This document shows positions 5,056 to 6,615 of a DNA stretch of 6,615 bases, one piece after another. A model generated the notes under the pieces. It searched no databases. It was not told the DNA's origin and worked only from the letters and a program-made list of their open reading frames with translations. How positions within the stretch are numbered: the stretch's first letter is position 1; each line of letters starts with the position of its first letter. Position numbers and translations under genes: made by a program. Origin of the DNA: Halieaceae bacterium (GTDB lineage Bacteria; Pseudomonadota; Gammaproteobacteria; Pseudomonadales; Halieaceae). Where the stretch lies: NCBI GenBank assembly GCA_003520285.1, contig DOVB01000285.1, positions 1-6,615 on the forward strand. Direction: 5' to 3'.

Positions 5056-6396
5056 ATGAATCGCCACCCACGTCACATAGGTTGGTTAGTCAATGGATGC
5101 GCTGTGTTGTTCGCACCCTTAGCGATAGCATGGTCCGATCACGCCACCCTGGCGTGGCCCTTGTTGCGCATCATGCCCGAGACCACAGTGCAGGAAAGTG
5201 TCTTAGTCGAGACACTCCCCGAATTTTTGGCCGCGGAATCAGAATCCGTTGCGGCACTGTTAGCGCAGCATGAACTCTGGGCCCAATCAGCGCTGCCGCA
5301 TTACGCTCGGTTGCCGCAGCAACTGGTATTTGATGCATCGTTAAATAATGTGGCGTTAGAGCGCTCGTTTCTGGAGGCGATACGGGTCAATCCAGAGCGC
5401 TCCTATCGCCCTTATGTCCAGCATATCGAGGGTTCGATGGCACTCGCACCCGAAGGGGTGATCAGCGTGTCTGAACTCACTTTTCTACAGGGCACAATCG
5501 AGTCGAGCCGGTCTACCTATGTTGGACTCAGCAGCGGCGATAGGGTTGATCCAGCCGTTGTTTTAGCAACCGCCTCAGATGAGCCAGATTTTGGAATGGA
5601 TATCGGGCTATTTTCCGATAATGGAACCGACCTCGGATTACGCTACGGATTTGGCCCTCAGCCGTTTGGTAATCCAAACTTGGAATATGGTTCTCAAGCC
5701 CCTTTTCACATGGGCTTTTACCACCTTGATTGGATGACGCAGAAGGTGCAACCCGGCCTGCTAGCCACCTATCCTTTGTATCGAACGGAGCTTTATCGGA
5801 AGCTTGCCATCTTGGCCTTTCAGTCAGGGCACGACTACTGGGGCTGGCGATTCATGGGCTGGGGTTTGCATTACGTGGGCGACTTAGCACAGCCATATCA
5901 CGCGGTACCTCTGCCTGGTGTGGGTTTGCTCGAAAGTCTGTTAACCGTGATTCGCGGCGAGGTGGAGCAAGCCATTCAGTTGGTTTCTAACCGGCATGTG
6001 GTGCTGGAGTCGTTTCAATACCAAGTTGTGCGCTCTGCTGTCGCAGAGCAAGATTGGGATCAGTCGACTCTGGCCGAAATAGCCACACTGCACGAGGGTG
6101 CTGAGTGGCAGGAGGATACTGTCGTCAATCGTTTGACGGCGAGTTCAGCCGAGGCAGCAGATGACCTTGATGCCGCGCTCGAGACTCATGCTCCGGCTTT
6201 ACTGGTTGCAGATCCTAACTTTGAGTTCTCGGGGTCGCCGCAAGAAGCGGATATTCTGAAAGTGATAGCAGCACATTCAGAAGACGCTACGGCTGGCTTA
6301 ACCACAGCAGTCGATGCGCAGATGGCGCGATTCAGTCGTTTCGCCCAAGAGTGGATTCGCTCGATTTTGATTGCAGGCGAAACCCCAGCCCCCTGA
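5056..6396 (+). CDS. Secreted zinc-dependent phospholipase C-like protein
   Basis: This is a 446-aa protein with a signal peptide (hydrophobic 11-25, cleavage after AIA25) that leaves Trp26 as the mature N-terminus. In zinc phospholipase C and S1/P1 nucleases the N-terminal Trp itself binds zinc. The mature start WSDH, with His29, mirrors the Trp/His pair of P1 nuclease. Further ligand motifs are HYVGDLAQPYH (His272, Asp276, His282), equivalent to the HYLGDVNQPMH type, and HVVLE (His314, Glu318), the HxxxE pair. His218/His223 in FHMGFYH and an Asp in DEPDFGMD (175-182) may supply the rest. The length and the VETLPEFLAAE region recall the larger Pseudomonas fluorescens/Legionella PLC group rather than the roughly 245-aa Bacillus enzyme. 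Its likely role is hydrolysis of phospholipid headgroups outside the cytoplasm. The start is ATG 5056, with AGGAG at 5043-5047. Nuclease activity is the main alternative. Confidence 0.8.
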   Translation: MNRHPRHIGWLVNGCAVLFAPLAIAWSDHATLAWPLLRIMPETTVQESVLVETLPEFLAAESESVAALLAQHELWAQSALPHYARLPQQLVFDASLNNVALERSFLEAIRVNPERSYRPYVQHIEGSMALAPEGVISVSELTFLQGTIESSRSTYVGLSSGDRVDPAVVLATASDEPDFGMDIGLFSDNGTDLGLRYGFGPQPFGNPNLEYGSQAPFHMGFYHLDWMTQKVQPGLLATYPLYRTELYRKLAILAFQSGHDYWGWRFMGWGLHYVGDLAQPYHAVPLPGVGLLESLLTVIRGEVEQAIQLVSNRHVVLESFQYQVVRSAVAEQDWDQSTLAEIATLHEGAEWQEDTVVNRLTASSAEAADDLDAALETHAPALLVADPNFEFSGSPQEADILKVIAAHSEDATAGLTTAVDAQMARFSRFAQEWIRSILIAGETPAP

Positions 6397-6449
6397 TTTG
6401 AGTGGACTCCTGGCGCAGTCTTCAGGCTCGTTCCCTGAACTTAGTGAGC

Positions 6450-6481
6450 TCCCCCCTTCAGCCTGACAGCGCTCGGGGGGA
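6450..6481. terminator. Hairpin terminator between convergent genes
   Basis: TCCCCCC (6450-6456) pairs with GGGGGGA (6475-6481). The loop contains a second short pairing, AGC/GCT. A moderately T-rich stretch, ATTCTGTTT, follows on the plus strand. The hairpin sits 54 bp after the phospholipase-like gene and 17 bp from the end of the convergent DUF1653 gene, so it may serve both strands. The T-tract is weak. Confidence 0.6.
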
Positions 6482-6497
6482 TTCTGTTTGCTGGGCC

Positions 6498-6615
6498 TTA
6501 ATCGGAACCAACGTAGCGGAAACGTGGCTTGGGACCTTCGTCGGTCTCGACTTCGCTGACGAACATTTCAAGAGGCCGCACCCATAGGCTGTGATCGCCA
6601 TAGCAAGTGCGGTAT
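6498..6615 (-). CDS. DUF1653 protein, C-terminal 38 residues (5' end outside window)
   Basis: The last 38 codons before TAA (6500-6498) include YGDHSLWVRPLEMF, followed by a Val-Glu-rich turn and RFRYVGSD. The combination of a YGD..LWVRPL.MF block followed by RFRY is the hallmark of DUF1653, a family of small (about 70-100 aa) soluble bacterial proteins of unknown function. The start and first half lie beyond the right edge. The gene converges on the phospholipase-like gene, with the hairpin terminator between them. Confidence 0.85.
   Translation of the reverse strand, partial: YRTCYGDHSLWVRPLEMFVSEVETDEGPKPRFRYVGSD

Overview
The window looks like chromosomal DNA from a gammaproteobacterium, possibly marine. 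That is an inference from three things: a Pro/His/Arg tRNA cluster beside folD, tRNA genes that encode their CCA ends, and the protein families on the right. Protein identities come from motif reading and remembered family features. No database search was done.

Left part (1-1045): the 5' two-thirds of a minus-strand folD runs off the left edge. Divergent from it are tRNA-Pro(TGG) and tRNA-His(GTG) behind a very good sigma-70 promoter, then tRNA-Arg(TCT), which seems to have its own promoter and a leader hairpin.

Middle part (1046-about 2890): this looks like a small accessory insert directly behind the tRNA-Arg(TCT) gene, a typical integration site. It holds a decayed gene end broken by an 89-bp tandem duplication, an intact minus-strand Fic-domain gene (probable AMP-transferase with a built-in inhibitory motif), and possibly the last 38 codons of another minus-strand gene just upstream of fic. 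No integrase or matching right-hand att repeat is visible, so the insert would be a remnant.

Right part (2891-6396): four plus-strand genes with gaps of 67-88 bp. They encode a small DUF2306-like membrane protein, a short-chain dehydrogenase with an unexpected signal peptide, a Gtt1-like glutathione S-transferase, and a secreted zinc-dependent phospholipase C-like enzyme. The last three have clear Shine-Dalgarno sites; that of the first is weaker. They may form one transcription unit, but no common pathway is obvious. A hairpin terminator follows the phospholipase gene, and the 3' end of a convergent DUF1653 gene closes the window.

The points most worth a second look are the exported SDR, the phospholipase-like protein with its recognisable zinc ligands, the Fic gene with its duplicated start region, and the duplication-broken gene behind tRNA-Arg.
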